Positions 45,801 to 54,489 of a stretch of DNA of 64,000 nt are shown here, one piece after another. This DNA comes from RZYY01 sp036794825 (GTDB taxonomy: Bacteria > Bacteroidota > Bacteroidia > Bacteroidales > 4484-276). Numbering within the stretch: position 1 is the first letter of the stretch; each line of letters begins with the position of its first letter. The translations under genes and the position numbers were made by a program. Location of the stretch: NCBI GenBank assembly GCA_036794825.1, contig DAIRGA010000016.1, forward strand, positions 48,874-112,873, written 5' to 3'. Below the pieces are notes generated by a model. The model was given only the letters and a program-made list of their open reading frames with translations. It did not search any database and was not told the origin of the DNA.

Positions 45801-47063
45801 GTCGCCAAACTGTTCTTTCCACCACAGAAATGCCGCCTCTGCCTGGCTTTCGCCGATGTTGAGGATCAAATCGTTGATTTCGGAATAAATGCCGCCGGAA
45901 AGTGCTATCAGGCCTGCTTTGTATTTGATAATCAATTCCTTGTCAATTCTCGGCTTCTCATCATACAACCCTTCGACCCAGCCGATGGAACTCAGCCGTG
46001 ACAGATTACGGTAACCGGTAAGATTTTTTGCCAGGAACACCTGGTTTGTCCGCCTGTCGGGATTATCTTTGGTGAATTTCAGCTTGGTGTGATCCTGCAC
46101 CATATAAAATTCGCAGCCGATGATTGGCTTTATTTTTTTTTTGGTGGCAGCCAGGTGAAATCCAAAAGCGCCAAAAAGACTCCCGTGGTCAGTGAGCGCC
46201 AGGGCATTCATTCCAAGCGTAACTGCCTTTTCAACAAGGTCTTCGGGAGTCGCTGTGGCTTCGAGCACCGAAAAATGCGAGTGGACGTGCAGATGAGTGA
46301 ACTGATTGACATCTGTAGATTTTGGCTGATCTATCGCACCTGTCGCGGCAGTTGATTCGGCGGGTGACTTTTGAGCTTTAAGGCTCAGCGCCGCATTGCT
46401 TTCCACTTCAGGCTCAAACGGGGGAATGGGTTCGGTAAATTTTGCTCTGAACTGGCTCAACGTTGAGGCATCCAGCTCCAGTTTGCGATCAATTACAACG
46501 AGCCTTATCAGCTCGAGCAGGCAGCGCGCTGTGGCCGCCACGTCAGCAATGGCATTGTGAGCTTCGTTGAAGGTGCTGCCGAATAATTTCTGGTACAATT
46601 CGCCGAGCGTAGGATATTTGAATCCACCTCCTCTACCACCCGGCAACGCACAGTAATTGACAGATTCGAGCATGGTGTCCACTACCTTTTTTCCTTCCAG
46701 TATATTGTCCAAACCGGCACGCAAAAACTCCGAACCGGCAATTTTCAGGTCAAACTCGAGATTGTGCCCGGCAAGATGAGTGGCTTTCAGGATGGCCTGC
46801 CCGAAATTACCCAGCGCTTCGGAGATCGGGATACCTCGTTCCTGCGCCATTTGGGTGGAGATACCGTGAATTTTTTCGGCGTTGTAGGGAATGGTGAAAC
46901 CGTCGGGTCTGATAATAAAGCTCTCCGCCCGGACGAGATTTCCTTCATAATCATGCAGTTGCCAGGCAATCTGTACCATTCGCGGCCAGTTGCTGAAATC
47001 GGTGAGCGGGGCGCCGTGATCGCGTGGAAGCCCGGTGGTTTCGGTGTCAAAGATCAAATACAT
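42822..47063 (-). CDS. dnaE: DNA polymerase III alpha subunit with fused N-terminal proofreading exonuclease
   Basis: This 1413-residue replicative polymerase has a DEDDh exonuclease first (residues 1-190: D6/E8 in FDTETTG, D105 in NLEFD, H169 and D174). A linker follows, and then the PHP domain from about residue 256 (HLHVHSHFS, LTDHGSLFGAFGFH). The polymerase core contains GRGSAAGSVVAYCL and the catalytic Asp cluster PDIDIDFDEDGRD. Helix-hairpin-helix and OB-fold regions end the protein. E. coli DnaE is about 1160 residues and uses a separate DnaQ, so the extra 250 residues are the fused proofreader. A TACTTTTG -7 element (47103-47110, minus strand) lies 40 bases upstream. Confidence 0.95.
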   Translation of the reverse strand: MYLIFDTETTGLPRDHGAPLTDFSNWPRMVQIAWQLHDYEGNLVRAESFIIRPDGFTIPYNAEKIHGISTQMAQERGIPISEALGNFGQAILKATHLAGHNLEFDLKIAGSEFLRAGLDNILEGKKVVDTMLESVNYCALPGGRGGGFKYPTLGELYQKLFGSTFNEAHNAIADVAATARCLLELIRLVVIDRKLELDASTLSQFRAKFTEPIPPFEPEVESNAALSLKAQKSPAESTAATGAIDQPKSTDVNQFTHLHVHSHFSVLEATATPEDLVEKAVTLGMNALALTDHGSLFGAFGFHLAATKKKIKPIIGCEFYMVQDHTKLKFTKDNPDRRTNQVFLAKNLTGYRNLSRLSSIGWVEGLYDEKPRIDKELIIKYKAGLIALSGGIYSEINDLILNIGESQAEAAFLWWKEQFGDDFYVQINRHGMPEEERTNAVLIGWARKYNVKLVAANNVYYIEKEEADLHDSLLCIKNGEFQSTPKGWGRGKRYGFHNDEFYFKSREEMIALFADLPEALMNTQEIVDKVEEYKLERSPMMPHFEIPEGFEDANDYLRHITYKGAEERYPEITVEIRERIDFELATVKFMGYPGYFLIVEDLLREARAMGVWVGPGRGSAAGSVVAYCLKITNIDPLQYGLMFERFLNPDRISLPDIDIDFDEDGRDLILKWVTEKYGHNRVAHIITFGKMAPKMAIRDVARVKQLPLSEANRLAKLIPTKPGTTFNDAYKQVKELQQEKKSGDPLVAKTLSVAERLEGTVRNIGTHACGIIISKDDLIDHIPVSVAKDADLLVTQFDGIHAEKVGMLKMDFLGLKSLSIVKDAVELIKKSRGISLDIDAIKHDDEETYKLYSRGDTTAIFQFESDGMKRNLRKLKPNRFEDLIAMNALYRPGPMEYIPDYIDRKHGKKKVEYDIDAMEDILKETYGITVYQEQVMQLSQVLAGFSGADADTLRKAMGKKIEDLLAELKPKFMTGAKERNYNPDVLKKIWEDWLKFANYAFNKSHATCYAYLSYRMAWLKANYPAEFMAAVLSRNLSDITKITFFIDEVKQMGINVLKPDVNESDQTFIVNKKGDIRFGLGAIKGMGSSVAEAIIEERNANGPYTSIFDFARRINLKVVNKRGFEALAMAGAFDSFDNLHRAQLFHRENTDDQIFIEKLIRYAQKFQEQKNSPQVSLFGDMPEITIEDPQLPECKPWSNFEQLKNEKDVTGFYISGHPLDDYKLELKHFTNCTISDFKDDLGRFVGKTLIFGGMVFSTSHRLTKENKPWGFFSLEDFDSTFEIRLFSDDYLKFKHYLMDGFFLLVTGQIQKRYKSEEEFEFKVMDLQLLPEVIEKRVKSLKLIINIDDLEASLIDRIFTQATALKGDCKIHFQVIDPSEKLKLNFNNGITSVNPGQFLKFITRLKEVDYVIER

Positions 47064-47241
47064 GGGTGGGAGCAGGTTAAACGATTTACATTTTTAGATG
47101 GGCAAAAGTAACCAAAACTACCCGCCGGGAGGGTGAATGTTGATAAGTTTAGAGGGAGGGGGAGGGAACAAAATTTCTAAATTGAGTGATCAAATCATAG
47201 GATTATAAATTCATATTCAGTATGTAAGTTTGAACCTCAAA

Positions 47242-47943
47242 TTAAAAATCATAATCTGTACTGATTTGATTGACGTAGGACTTCAGTGAAGAGGAATAAT
47301 AGGTAAAGAGGTTCCTGATTTCTATCAGTTTCTTAAGCCGTGCATCCCATTCTTTCAATGGGGCTTCTGTAACTGGGTAGTAGGAAGTAATCGGTAATGT
47401 GCTTGATGTTTCCTGGTAATTATAAAAATAATAATCTGAAATGAGAGGGTCGGTAATCCTCATTTTATAGGCTCCATCTTTTAGAGTAAACTCAACGGTA
47501 AAACTCACCAAAAACTTTGTAGGTGTTTGATTACTTGGGTTTGCAAACAATCCGGAGGCTCTTTTAAGATAATATGACTCAAACTTGCCTTTAAAAATCA
47601 GTTTTCCGGAACCCAAATTACTGTAATGCAGAACCTCATTTATCGAACCAAAATTGATAGCTGAGTATTCAATAATTCTGTTAAAAATTTGCTCTTTAGT
47701 CAGCCCAGGAGCCTGCTCAATATATTGAAACTCGATTTTGTTACCCTCCTTGTCAAGAGGAAACTCAGGATAACCTCCAAAATAATCCATTAATCGCTGC
47801 CATTCCTTTCCCATTTTTTTATACTCTTCAATTGGAAACTCATTTCTTTCATACCTAAGTTTAACAAGTTCAATTTCTATTTCAGAAGTTTGAGAAAAAA
47901 GAAAAAGAGGTAAAAAGGCTAGCAAAAAGAAGAAGCTTTTCAT
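47242..47943 (-). CDS. Secreted protein, DUF4468-like
   Basis: This 233-residue protein has a signal peptide (MKSFFFLLAFLPLFLFSQ). The central part (GLTKEQIFNRIIEYSAINFG, then GKLIFKGKFESYYLK and FTVEFTLKDGAYKMRITD) resembles the TBP-like DUF4468 fold of Bacteroidota: a helix, then a beta-sheet with a 'converted to a residual and reduced form' pattern. The assignment is tentative. It sits alone between dnaE and parC on the same strand. Confidence 0.7.
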   Translation of the reverse strand: MKSFFFLLAFLPLFLFSQTSEIEIELVKLRYERNEFPIEEYKKMGKEWQRLMDYFGGYPEFPLDKEGNKIEFQYIEQAPGLTKEQIFNRIIEYSAINFGSINEVLHYSNLGSGKLIFKGKFESYYLKRASGLFANPSNQTPTKFLVSFTVEFTLKDGAYKMRITDPLISDYYFYNYQETSSTLPITSYYPVTEAPLKEWDARLKKLIEIRNLFTYYSSSLKSYVNQISTDYDF

Positions 47944-48066
47944 CGGAATAAATTTTATATTTTTAATATGCCAAACATATTAAAAATTTAATACCGATGT
48001 CCACTGAAAAATTCCATCAAAGCTGTAAAACGCATCTATTTAAATTATTAAAGGACAAAAGCTTGA

Positions 48067-50901
48067 CTAGAACAGCGTCATCTGCGTGGGCTTATCACCG
48101 GAATGTGGTTTCGGGTTTTTGGGATCGGTTTCCCGGGTTTCAGACTTTTTCTCTTCAGGAAGCGGTTCGGCTTGCTTCAAAAGTTTGGAATCTGGGAGAA
48201 TTTCCGGCAGTTTTACCGGTTCCTTCGCCTTCTCTACCTCCAAAACATCCGGGTTGGTTTGAGATGTTTCCATTTCGTCATATTTCTCCGAAATGATGCT
48301 TTCATTTTCAGAATCATCCGTGAGGACTTCTCCATTCTCCTCATCGCCGGTTTCGTTTTCCATCGGTTCGAGCCACTCTACTTTCCTGATAAAATATTTC
48401 GATAGCCTCTTCCCTTTTGCCTTGTGGCTTTTCACGCCGATAAATTCCTCCACGTTCACCACCTCGTTGGGGATTTCCTTTTCGTTGCGCTTATTGTCGA
48501 AGTACAATTCGAGCATCGGCCGCTCATCTACCGAAATGGTGAGAAGCTTTGAATCCGGATCGTCGCTCACAAAGTTGGTCTTTTTTTCGGTCTCTTCGAG
48601 GGTGAAGCGCTTCAGGTAATGCAGCCCCGTTTTCGATTCGATGTAGATGGCCGTGAACACCTTTTCGGGGTCAAATTGCTCAAGATGCAGCAGGTCGGAA
48701 TCAAAGTGGGTGCTGAGGTCGAAGCCGGTGAGCCGGTACTCGCCCGATTGCATCAGCGCCACGATCTTATCGCTGCCTTTGAAGGCTCCGATGTATTGCC
48801 CGCGATCTTCTGTGTTAAGCCTTTTCACGCTATCGTCGAACCAGATGTCCATAGCGCCGAGCGTGGAAATACCTTCCTCTTTGATAACAATCTTGCGCAC
48901 CGGGTTCTTGGTGAGGGTGTTGCCCTGCGAGCTTCGCCCCTTGATGGCAAGCGTGCTGAAATCGTAATCGAATGAGGTCTTTTTCAGTTTAGGCTTGGGT
49001 TTTAGCTGAATGTTCACAATTTCAGCCTCACCGTTCGGATTGGCCGAAAAGTAAAGCACCTTGCTGTCGGGCTTGCCTTTGCTGAGGTTGTATTCCTTGT
49101 CGCGGGTGACGCCCATCACCGCAAAACGTTTCACATACGCAGCGCCAGCTTTTCCATCGCGATAAATAGCATTGTAGATGGTGCGCTCATCGTTGCGCTT
49201 GAAAACGTCAATGTGGATGATGTTTTTCCCCACAAAAAATTTGGGCGAAACCTTGGTAACCAGGTAGGTGCCATCCTCTCTGAAGGCGATAATGTCGTCA
49301 ATGTCGGAGCAGTCGCACACGTACTCATCCTTTTTCAGGCCGGTGCCGGCAAATCCCTCCTCACGGTTCACGTAAAGTTTTTCGTTGGCAGCGGCCACCA
49401 ATGTGGCTTCGATGTTGTCGAAATTCCGGATTTCGGTCTGGCGATCCCGGTTGGCGCCATATTTCTTTTTTATTGCCCTGAAATAATTGATGGCAAAGTC
49501 AATCAGATGGCGAAGGTGATTTTCCACCTCTTCCAATTCGATCTCGATGCCACGTATGGTTTCGTCGGCTTTAAAGGAGTTGAACCGCGAAATGCGCTTG
49601 ATTCTTATCTCGGTGAGCCTGATGATATCGTCGCGGGTAACTGTCCGTTTGAAAAGATGCTTGAAAGGCTCCAAACCCATATCAATGGCGGCAATAACGG
49701 CCTCCCAGGTTTCGCATTCTTCGATGTCGCGGTAGATGCGCTGCTCGATAAAGATTTTTTCGAGCGATGAGAAATGCCACTGCTCTTCCAGTTCACTTTT
49801 GCGGATTTCCAGCTCCATCTTCAGCAGGTTCACGGTGCTGTCGGCGGAGATTCTCAGGATTTCGTCAACGCCGAGAAATTGAGGTTTGCCATTGTAAATT
49901 ACGCAGGAGTTTGGCGAGATGGAAACTTCGCAGTTGGTGAAGGCATAAAGGGCATCAATGGTCTGGTCGGGTGAGATGCCGGGCTGGAGCTGAATCTGTA
50001 TTTCAACCTTGTCGGAAGTATTATCGTCAATTTTTTTGATCTTGATTTTGCCTTTGTCGCTGGCAGTAATGATGGACTCGATGAGGCTGGAGGTAGTGGT
50101 TCCGAACGGCACTTCGGTGATGGTGAGGTTCTTTTTGTCTTCGATTTTGATCCGGGCTCTCACACGCACTTTGCCGCCGCGGAGCCCTTTGTTGTACTTT
50201 GAGAAATCCGCCAGCCCACCCCCGGCAAAATCGGGGAATATTTCGAACTCTTTGCCTTGCAGATATTTGATGGAGGCATCAATCAGTTCGTTGAAGTTGT
50301 GTGGCAGGATTTTGGAGGCCAGTCCAACGGCAATTCCTTCCACGCCCTGGGCAAGCAGCAGCGGGAATTTCATCGGGAGAAGGATTGGCTCATCGTTGCG
50401 TCCGTCGTATGAGCTTTTCCATTGCGTGGTTTTTGGGTTGAAGGCAACTTCGAGGGCAAACTTTGAGAGCCGTGCTTCGATGTAACGGGGAGCGGCGGCA
50501 CTGTCGCCAGTAAGCAGGTTGCCCCAGTTTCCCTGGGTATCAATCAGCAGATCCTTTTGCCCTAGTTGCACCAGCGCCTCGCCTATGGAGGCGTCGCCGT
50601 GCGGATGGTACTTCATCGTCTGACCGATGATGTTGGCCACCTTGTTGTAGCGTCCGTCGTCCATCTCGTACATGGCATGAAGGATGCGGCGCTGCACGGG
50701 TTTCAGCCCGTCCATCACGTCCGGCACAGCGCGCTCGAGGATCACATACGAAGCATAATCAAGAAACCAGTTCTCGTACATCCCATCCAGCGCCATGACC
50801 CTGAAACCCGCATCGCTGGGGCGGGAATGGTCAGGATGCTCCTGTGCGCCAAGATGCATGCCATCAAGATTTTCCAGGTTTTCGATCAGATTCTCATCCA
50901 T
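48067..50901 (-). CDS. parC: DNA topoisomerase IV subunit A
   Basis: This 944-residue type IIA topoisomerase A subunit has the catalytic tyrosine Y140 in AAAPRYIEARLSKFA and the winged-helix region ERAVPDVMDGLKPVQRRIL with KYHPHGDASIGEALV. The C-terminal domain has degenerate blades and no GyrA box (QRRGGKG-like motif). This favours ParC over GyrA. A long acidic/lysine-rich tail (residues about 860-944) ends in KPTQMTLF. It relaxes and decatenates DNA together with ParE, which is not encoded beside it in this window. Confidence 0.88.
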   Translation of the reverse strand: MDENLIENLENLDGMHLGAQEHPDHSRPSDAGFRVMALDGMYENWFLDYASYVILERAVPDVMDGLKPVQRRILHAMYEMDDGRYNKVANIIGQTMKYHPHGDASIGEALVQLGQKDLLIDTQGNWGNLLTGDSAAAPRYIEARLSKFALEVAFNPKTTQWKSSYDGRNDEPILLPMKFPLLLAQGVEGIAVGLASKILPHNFNELIDASIKYLQGKEFEIFPDFAGGGLADFSKYNKGLRGGKVRVRARIKIEDKKNLTITEVPFGTTTSSLIESIITASDKGKIKIKKIDDNTSDKVEIQIQLQPGISPDQTIDALYAFTNCEVSISPNSCVIYNGKPQFLGVDEILRISADSTVNLLKMELEIRKSELEEQWHFSSLEKIFIEQRIYRDIEECETWEAVIAAIDMGLEPFKHLFKRTVTRDDIIRLTEIRIKRISRFNSFKADETIRGIEIELEEVENHLRHLIDFAINYFRAIKKKYGANRDRQTEIRNFDNIEATLVAAANEKLYVNREEGFAGTGLKKDEYVCDCSDIDDIIAFREDGTYLVTKVSPKFFVGKNIIHIDVFKRNDERTIYNAIYRDGKAGAAYVKRFAVMGVTRDKEYNLSKGKPDSKVLYFSANPNGEAEIVNIQLKPKPKLKKTSFDYDFSTLAIKGRSSQGNTLTKNPVRKIVIKEEGISTLGAMDIWFDDSVKRLNTEDRGQYIGAFKGSDKIVALMQSGEYRLTGFDLSTHFDSDLLHLEQFDPEKVFTAIYIESKTGLHYLKRFTLEETEKKTNFVSDDPDSKLLTISVDERPMLELYFDNKRNEKEIPNEVVNVEEFIGVKSHKAKGKRLSKYFIRKVEWLEPMENETGDEENGEVLTDDSENESIISEKYDEMETSQTNPDVLEVEKAKEPVKLPEILPDSKLLKQAEPLPEEKKSETRETDPKNPKPHSGDKPTQMTLF

Positions 50902-51182
50902 TTTTTAAATTCGATCCTTTTCAATTGCATCAATTACGCCCGACTAACAGTCGGTTCTGTTCACCAATTTGCCTTCAGCCGGCAAACTCCACCATCCGAC
51001 CGGCAAAATTAGTTTACATTTTCGGCATGAGGTTAAAATGCTGATATTATTTCGCAGACAAACAGGAATCATCTGTGAACAAAGAGATTAAACCATTTGA
51101 CGCTGCGGCTTTGAAGAAATTGCAGCAAGCGTCATAGTATGGCTCCAGGCTATCTTAAGGCTAAGAATTATTGGCATTGTTG

Positions 51183-51429
51183 GTTTAGCGATAGGATCGC
51201 TTGGAGCGATACTGTCACTTTTGGACAGTCATAGTATGGCTCAAAGCCATCCTATGACTAAATGCAAAAACGGCCTGAAGGGTGACTCAATACAACTTGA
51301 GAATGCTGAATATTGAATATCGAACAAGGAATATCGAATATTGAATGAGAATGTCATCCGGTGAATCATCTGCAAAGCCCGCTGCAGTATCAGGCTTGGT
51401 GGGGGATTGGTAAGATTCACGGGGTGACT
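51183..51429. repeat. Direct repeat copy A (247 bp)
   Basis: It is nearly identical to 51611-51857 (I count about ten mismatches and no indel). It starts with GTTTAGCGAT, contains a two-hairpin element and then a stretch with the repeated words AATATTGAA and AATATCGAA, and ends GGGGTGACT. Confidence 0.9.
51187..51259. repeat. Two-hairpin palindromic element, copy 1
   Basis: The type 2 hairpin (AGCGATAGGATCGC against GCGATACTGTCACT, imperfect) is followed by TTTGGAC and the type 1 hairpin (51227-51259, AGTCATAGTATGGCT against AGCCATCCTATGACT, one mismatch). Confidence 0.85.
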
Positions 51430-51443
51430 ATCGCTTAAGGACG

Positions 51444-51474
51444 GTCATAGTATGGTTCCAAGCCATCCTATGAC
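51444..51474. repeat. Type 1 hairpin, copy 2
   Basis: GTCATAGTATGGTT pairs with AGCCATCCTATGAC around CCA. It is preceded by a truncated type 2 tail (CTATCGCTTAAGGA). Confidence 0.8.
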
Positions 51475-51493
51475 TATAAAAGACGGACTGTTT

Positions 51494-51567
51494 AGCGATA
51501 GGTTCGCCTGGAGCGATACTATCGCATTTGGATAGTCAAAGTATGGCTCCAGGCCATCCTATGACTA
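51494..51567. repeat. Two-hairpin palindromic element, copy 3
   Basis: The type 2 hairpin AGCGATAGGTTCGC/GCGATACTATCGC is followed by TTTGGATAGTC and the type 1 hairpin (51533-51567). Confidence 0.85.
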
Positions 51568-51610
51568 AAAAAAAATCGCCTTGTTGAGTAAGTGAACAGT
51601 TGCCGAATGG

Positions 51611-51857
51611 GTTTAGCGATAGTATCGCCTGGAGCGATACTATCGCTTTTGGACAGTCATAGTATGGCTCCCAGCCATCCTATGACTAAATGCAAAAACG
51701 GCCTGAAGGGTGGCTCAATATAACTTGAGAATGCTGAATATTGAATATCGAACAAGGAATATCGAATATTGAATGAGAATGTCATCCGGTGAATCATCTG
51801 CAAAGCCCGCTGCAGTTTCAGGCTTGGTGGGGGATTGGTAGGATTCACGGGGTGACT
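51611..51857. repeat. Direct repeat copy B (247 bp)
   Basis: This is the second copy of 51183-51429, 428 bases downstream. Its type 2 hairpin is a perfect 14-bp inverted repeat (51615-51628 with 51634-51647), and its type 1 hairpin is at 51655-51687. Confidence 0.9.
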
Positions 51858-51888
51858 CTCAGAGACCCTTTCCAATTGCCGGTATCAC

Positions 51889-52431
51889 CTATTTCACCAA
51901 CTTCGAAATCTTTTTAAATTCGTCGGTGCCGGAGTAGCGCAGGAGTTCAAACAGTATGGATTCATAAGTGGAAATGATCGCCCCTTCCTGTCGCATACGC
52001 TGAATGGCATATGCTTTGTCGTTTGGATTGCGCGAACCTACGCAGTCCTCGATCACTACCGGCTGGTATCCTTGCTTTATCAGATCAATGGTTGTCTGAA
52101 GCACACACACATGGGTTTCGATACCGGCAATGATAACGTTTTTTGCCGTCAGCGCCGAAAATTCCCTGCTGAACAACGCATCGTCGCAACAACTGAAGGC
52201 CTGCTTTTCGATGACGGGAATGTCATTCACCAGCACTTTCAATGGCTCAATGGTGAAGCCCAGCCCTTTAGTGTATTGCTCCGTTACCATGATCTTCACC
52301 CCGACGGCCTTCAACCCCTCGATAAGGATGCCGGTGTTGCGGGTAAGTTGCTCATTGTCTTTTATAAACGGATAGAGCCGCTCCTGCATGTCAATAATCA
52401 GTCCGATGGATTCGTTGCCTAAAACTCTCAT
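51889..52431 (-). CDS. Isochorismatase-family hydrolase
   Basis: This 180-residue cysteine hydrolase has the catalytic triad of the family: D14 (LIIDMQERL), K76 (IPVIEKQAFSC) and C109 (GIETHVCVLQT). The non-proline cis-peptide region GIETHVC is intact. The length matches single-domain YcaC/nicotinamidase-like members; the substrate is unknown. It lies 12 bases upstream of nothing on its own strand except the repeat block and follows the BatA-type gene closely (start 12 bases past that gene's stop), so they may be co-transcribed. Confidence 0.9.
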   Translation of the reverse strand: MRVLGNESIGLIIDMQERLYPFIKDNEQLTRNTGILIEGLKAVGVKIMVTEQYTKGLGFTIEPLKVLVNDIPVIEKQAFSCCDDALFSREFSALTAKNVIIAGIETHVCVLQTTIDLIKQGYQPVVIEDCVGSRNPNDKAYAIQRMRQEGAIISTYESILFELLRYSGTDEFKKISKLVK

Positions 52432-52443
52432 ATTGCTATTTTT

Positions 52444-54489
52444 TTATTTGTAAAATCGAAGCAAGAGCACTTCTCCCAACAGGAAAAGAAGTGCCAGGAT
52501 GATGAAAAGTCCAGATAATCTAACTCCGGAGCTAAGCTCACCGATCACTTCGGTGAGTGAGCGGTCGGAAGGCTTAATGACCTGAAAATTAGTTAATCCA
52601 TTGTCCGCAAGCAGATTAACAAGATCGGCACGCTGATAGACACTGAGATCGGACTCCTTCCGGTTGTAGTTGAAAGCCAGGCCGGCCAGCACCTGATCGT
52701 TATGGGTCACATTGTAATGACCGGCTTCTTTTATCTGATTCTGCGTGAATATCTCGGTTTGCGAGAAGATAGACCGGATTTCGGGTATCACTTCGAAATC
52801 TCTGTTAAGGCTTTTGATTCGGAACACCTGGTCGCCTTCCGGAAGTCCGCTTTTGAGCGTAACCCGTTCATTTTCACCGGCCAGTAAATAGAGTTTTGAA
52901 GCGCCCTGACTTAATAGCCCGATTTTGTAAAGTGTGGGAACAAAAATGGCATGTTTCGCAAAATTGGACCAGGCGGGATTCAGCGGAACAGCAAAGAGAT
53001 AAAGCATTCCATTGCCGGCCGGTTCGCTTCCCATAAAAATATTTCCATTTTGAATATCCAGCTGGCTCTCCATCAGTGAGCCGGGTTGCCTGCGGATTAC
53101 ATAATGAGAGCTGACAACAGGCAGATCAATATTTTCCTGAACCGATTCAAAAACATCGTCATAAACTCCTGAGAGCGTGTTAATTCCCGATACCCTTGTT
53201 TCACCGGTAAGCTTTTCGGCCAGAAAAGAGGTGTTCAGATTCTGAAAAAACTGCCGGTAACTCACCAGGTCAGCTTCATCACCCGGAAATACCACAATGT
53301 TGCCACCACTTTCGGCAAACCTGCGCAATTCGATGGCCAGGCCCGAAGATATCACATTCAAACCGTTGAGAATGATAAGGTTAAACTGATTGAACGTGGA
53401 ATAATCGAGGCGATTTTCGGCCACATTTTGAAATACGAAAGCGGAGTCGTTCTGAAAAAGTGAGTTAAGGTAGGGGCTCTCCTCGCCGCTGTTGATCGCC
53501 AGCAGGGGAATTACCTCGCGGACCTCAAAGGAGAAATAGAGCGCATCATCGTAGGTGATCGGAAAATCAGTGATTTCGAGCATGCCATATTGAATACCGG
53601 CATCCTGGATGGTGAAGGGTAACGTTAGCTCGGTATCACGTCCGGCAGGCAGATCAAAACTGGCAATTGCACGCTGCTGCCCGTTGATGGTCAGTTTCAC
53701 CGGGATTTTCTCAAAATCCTGGTCTGCACTATTTCTAACGCTTACGTTGAGTCGGGCAAGCTGTCCGGCGCGGTAAGCCGGAGCATCAAACCAGGCGGTA
53801 TCAATGTAAAGATTGCTTTTATCAGAAGCCTGAACCGGAACCAGGAAAACGCTTATTGTGGAGTCGGGCCGGATGAGTGCGGGGTCGGTGATGTTTTTCT
53901 GGAAATCGGAAATCAGACATGCGACCCTGCTTTCGTACCTATGCTCGGAAAACAGATCGGATTGCCGTTTTAATACTTCAGAAATGTTGCGGCTGGCCGG
54001 CGAAATTTCCACTTCATTCAGCAGCTCCAGAAACTCCTCTCTGCTTACATACCGCTGATGAACCCCTTCAAAATCGTTGGTAAGAATCTGAAAAACATCG
54101 GTGGTGGCGTAAGCCATGGCCACCTCACGCGCCTTTTCGAGCGCTTCATCCAGCAACGTGCCTTGCGATGAGTTCAACCCCATGCTAAAGGAATTATCAA
54201 TGTAGATGCTAACGGCATTTCGCGACTGCTGCTTAACCCCTGTGTCTGAGGCCGGTATGTAGGGTTGGGCAAAAGCCAGCACCAGCGCCACAATGGCCAG
54301 GATGCGCATCAGCAGCGTGAGCAGGTGCCTGATCTGCGACTGCTTCTGGGTTTTCTGCTGCAACTCCTCCAGAAACTTCACATTGGTGAAATAGACCTTC
54401 CGGAACTTCCTGAAGTTGAACAGATGAATAATAATGGGGATGGCAATGGCCGCGAGGCCATACAAAAACAAAGGGTTAACAAATTCCAT
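52444..54489 (-). CDS. BatA-domain/VWA-like membrane protein
   Basis: I use ATG 54489 (MEFVNPLFLYGLAAIAIPII), not TTG 54495, giving 681 residues. The N-terminal BatA domain has two hydrophobic helices split by FRKFRKVYFTNVKFLEEL and QIRHLLTLLMRILAIVALVLAF. A VWA-like domain follows (IYIDNSFSMGLN). The large periplasmic part may contain a glutamine-amidotransferase-like fold (LNGLNVISSGLAIELRRF, GGNIVVFPGDEADL), and a C-terminal hydrophobic helix ends the protein. Such proteins belong to Bat/aerotolerance-type clusters with unclear function. Its stop is 12 bases before the isochorismatase start. Confidence 0.85.
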   Translation of the reverse strand: MEFVNPLFLYGLAAIAIPIIIHLFNFRKFRKVYFTNVKFLEELQQKTQKQSQIRHLLTLLMRILAIVALVLAFAQPYIPASDTGVKQQSRNAVSIYIDNSFSMGLNSSQGTLLDEALEKAREVAMAYATTDVFQILTNDFEGVHQRYVSREEFLELLNEVEISPASRNISEVLKRQSDLFSEHRYESRVACLISDFQKNITDPALIRPDSTISVFLVPVQASDKSNLYIDTAWFDAPAYRAGQLARLNVSVRNSADQDFEKIPVKLTINGQQRAIASFDLPAGRDTELTLPFTIQDAGIQYGMLEITDFPITYDDALYFSFEVREVIPLLAINSGEESPYLNSLFQNDSAFVFQNVAENRLDYSTFNQFNLIILNGLNVISSGLAIELRRFAESGGNIVVFPGDEADLVSYRQFFQNLNTSFLAEKLTGETRVSGINTLSGVYDDVFESVQENIDLPVVSSHYVIRRQPGSLMESQLDIQNGNIFMGSEPAGNGMLYLFAVPLNPAWSNFAKHAIFVPTLYKIGLLSQGASKLYLLAGENERVTLKSGLPEGDQVFRIKSLNRDFEVIPEIRSIFSQTEIFTQNQIKEAGHYNVTHNDQVLAGLAFNYNRKESDLSVYQRADLVNLLADNGLTNFQVIKPSDRSLTEVIGELSSGVRLSGLFIILALLFLLGEVLLLRFYK

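Larger units (their letters stand above)
50902..51888. repeat. Gene-free block of palindromic repeats between parC and the isochorismatase gene
   Basis: This is 987 bases without a credible gene. It holds a degenerate half-copy (51131-51150), several copies of a two-hairpin element (type 2 stem AGCGATAG..ATCGC, type 1 stem AGTCATAGTATGGCT) and a 247-bp direct duplication. A frame on the minus strand (51657-51875) is only repeat translation. parC's promoter should lie at its left end; TAATTTTG at 51004-51011 (minus strand) is a weak candidate. Confidence 0.85.

Noticed and set aside
51131..51687. CRISPR array
   Set aside because: The repeats are palindromic with irregular spacing (unique segments of widely different length), there is no uniform spacer length and no cas gene nearby.
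51657..51875. A 72-codon reverse frame with the words NIRYSLFDIQYSAF
   Set aside because: It lies almost entirely inside direct repeat copy B and translates repeated AATATTGAA/AATATCGAA words. It has no signal, domain or matching promoter.
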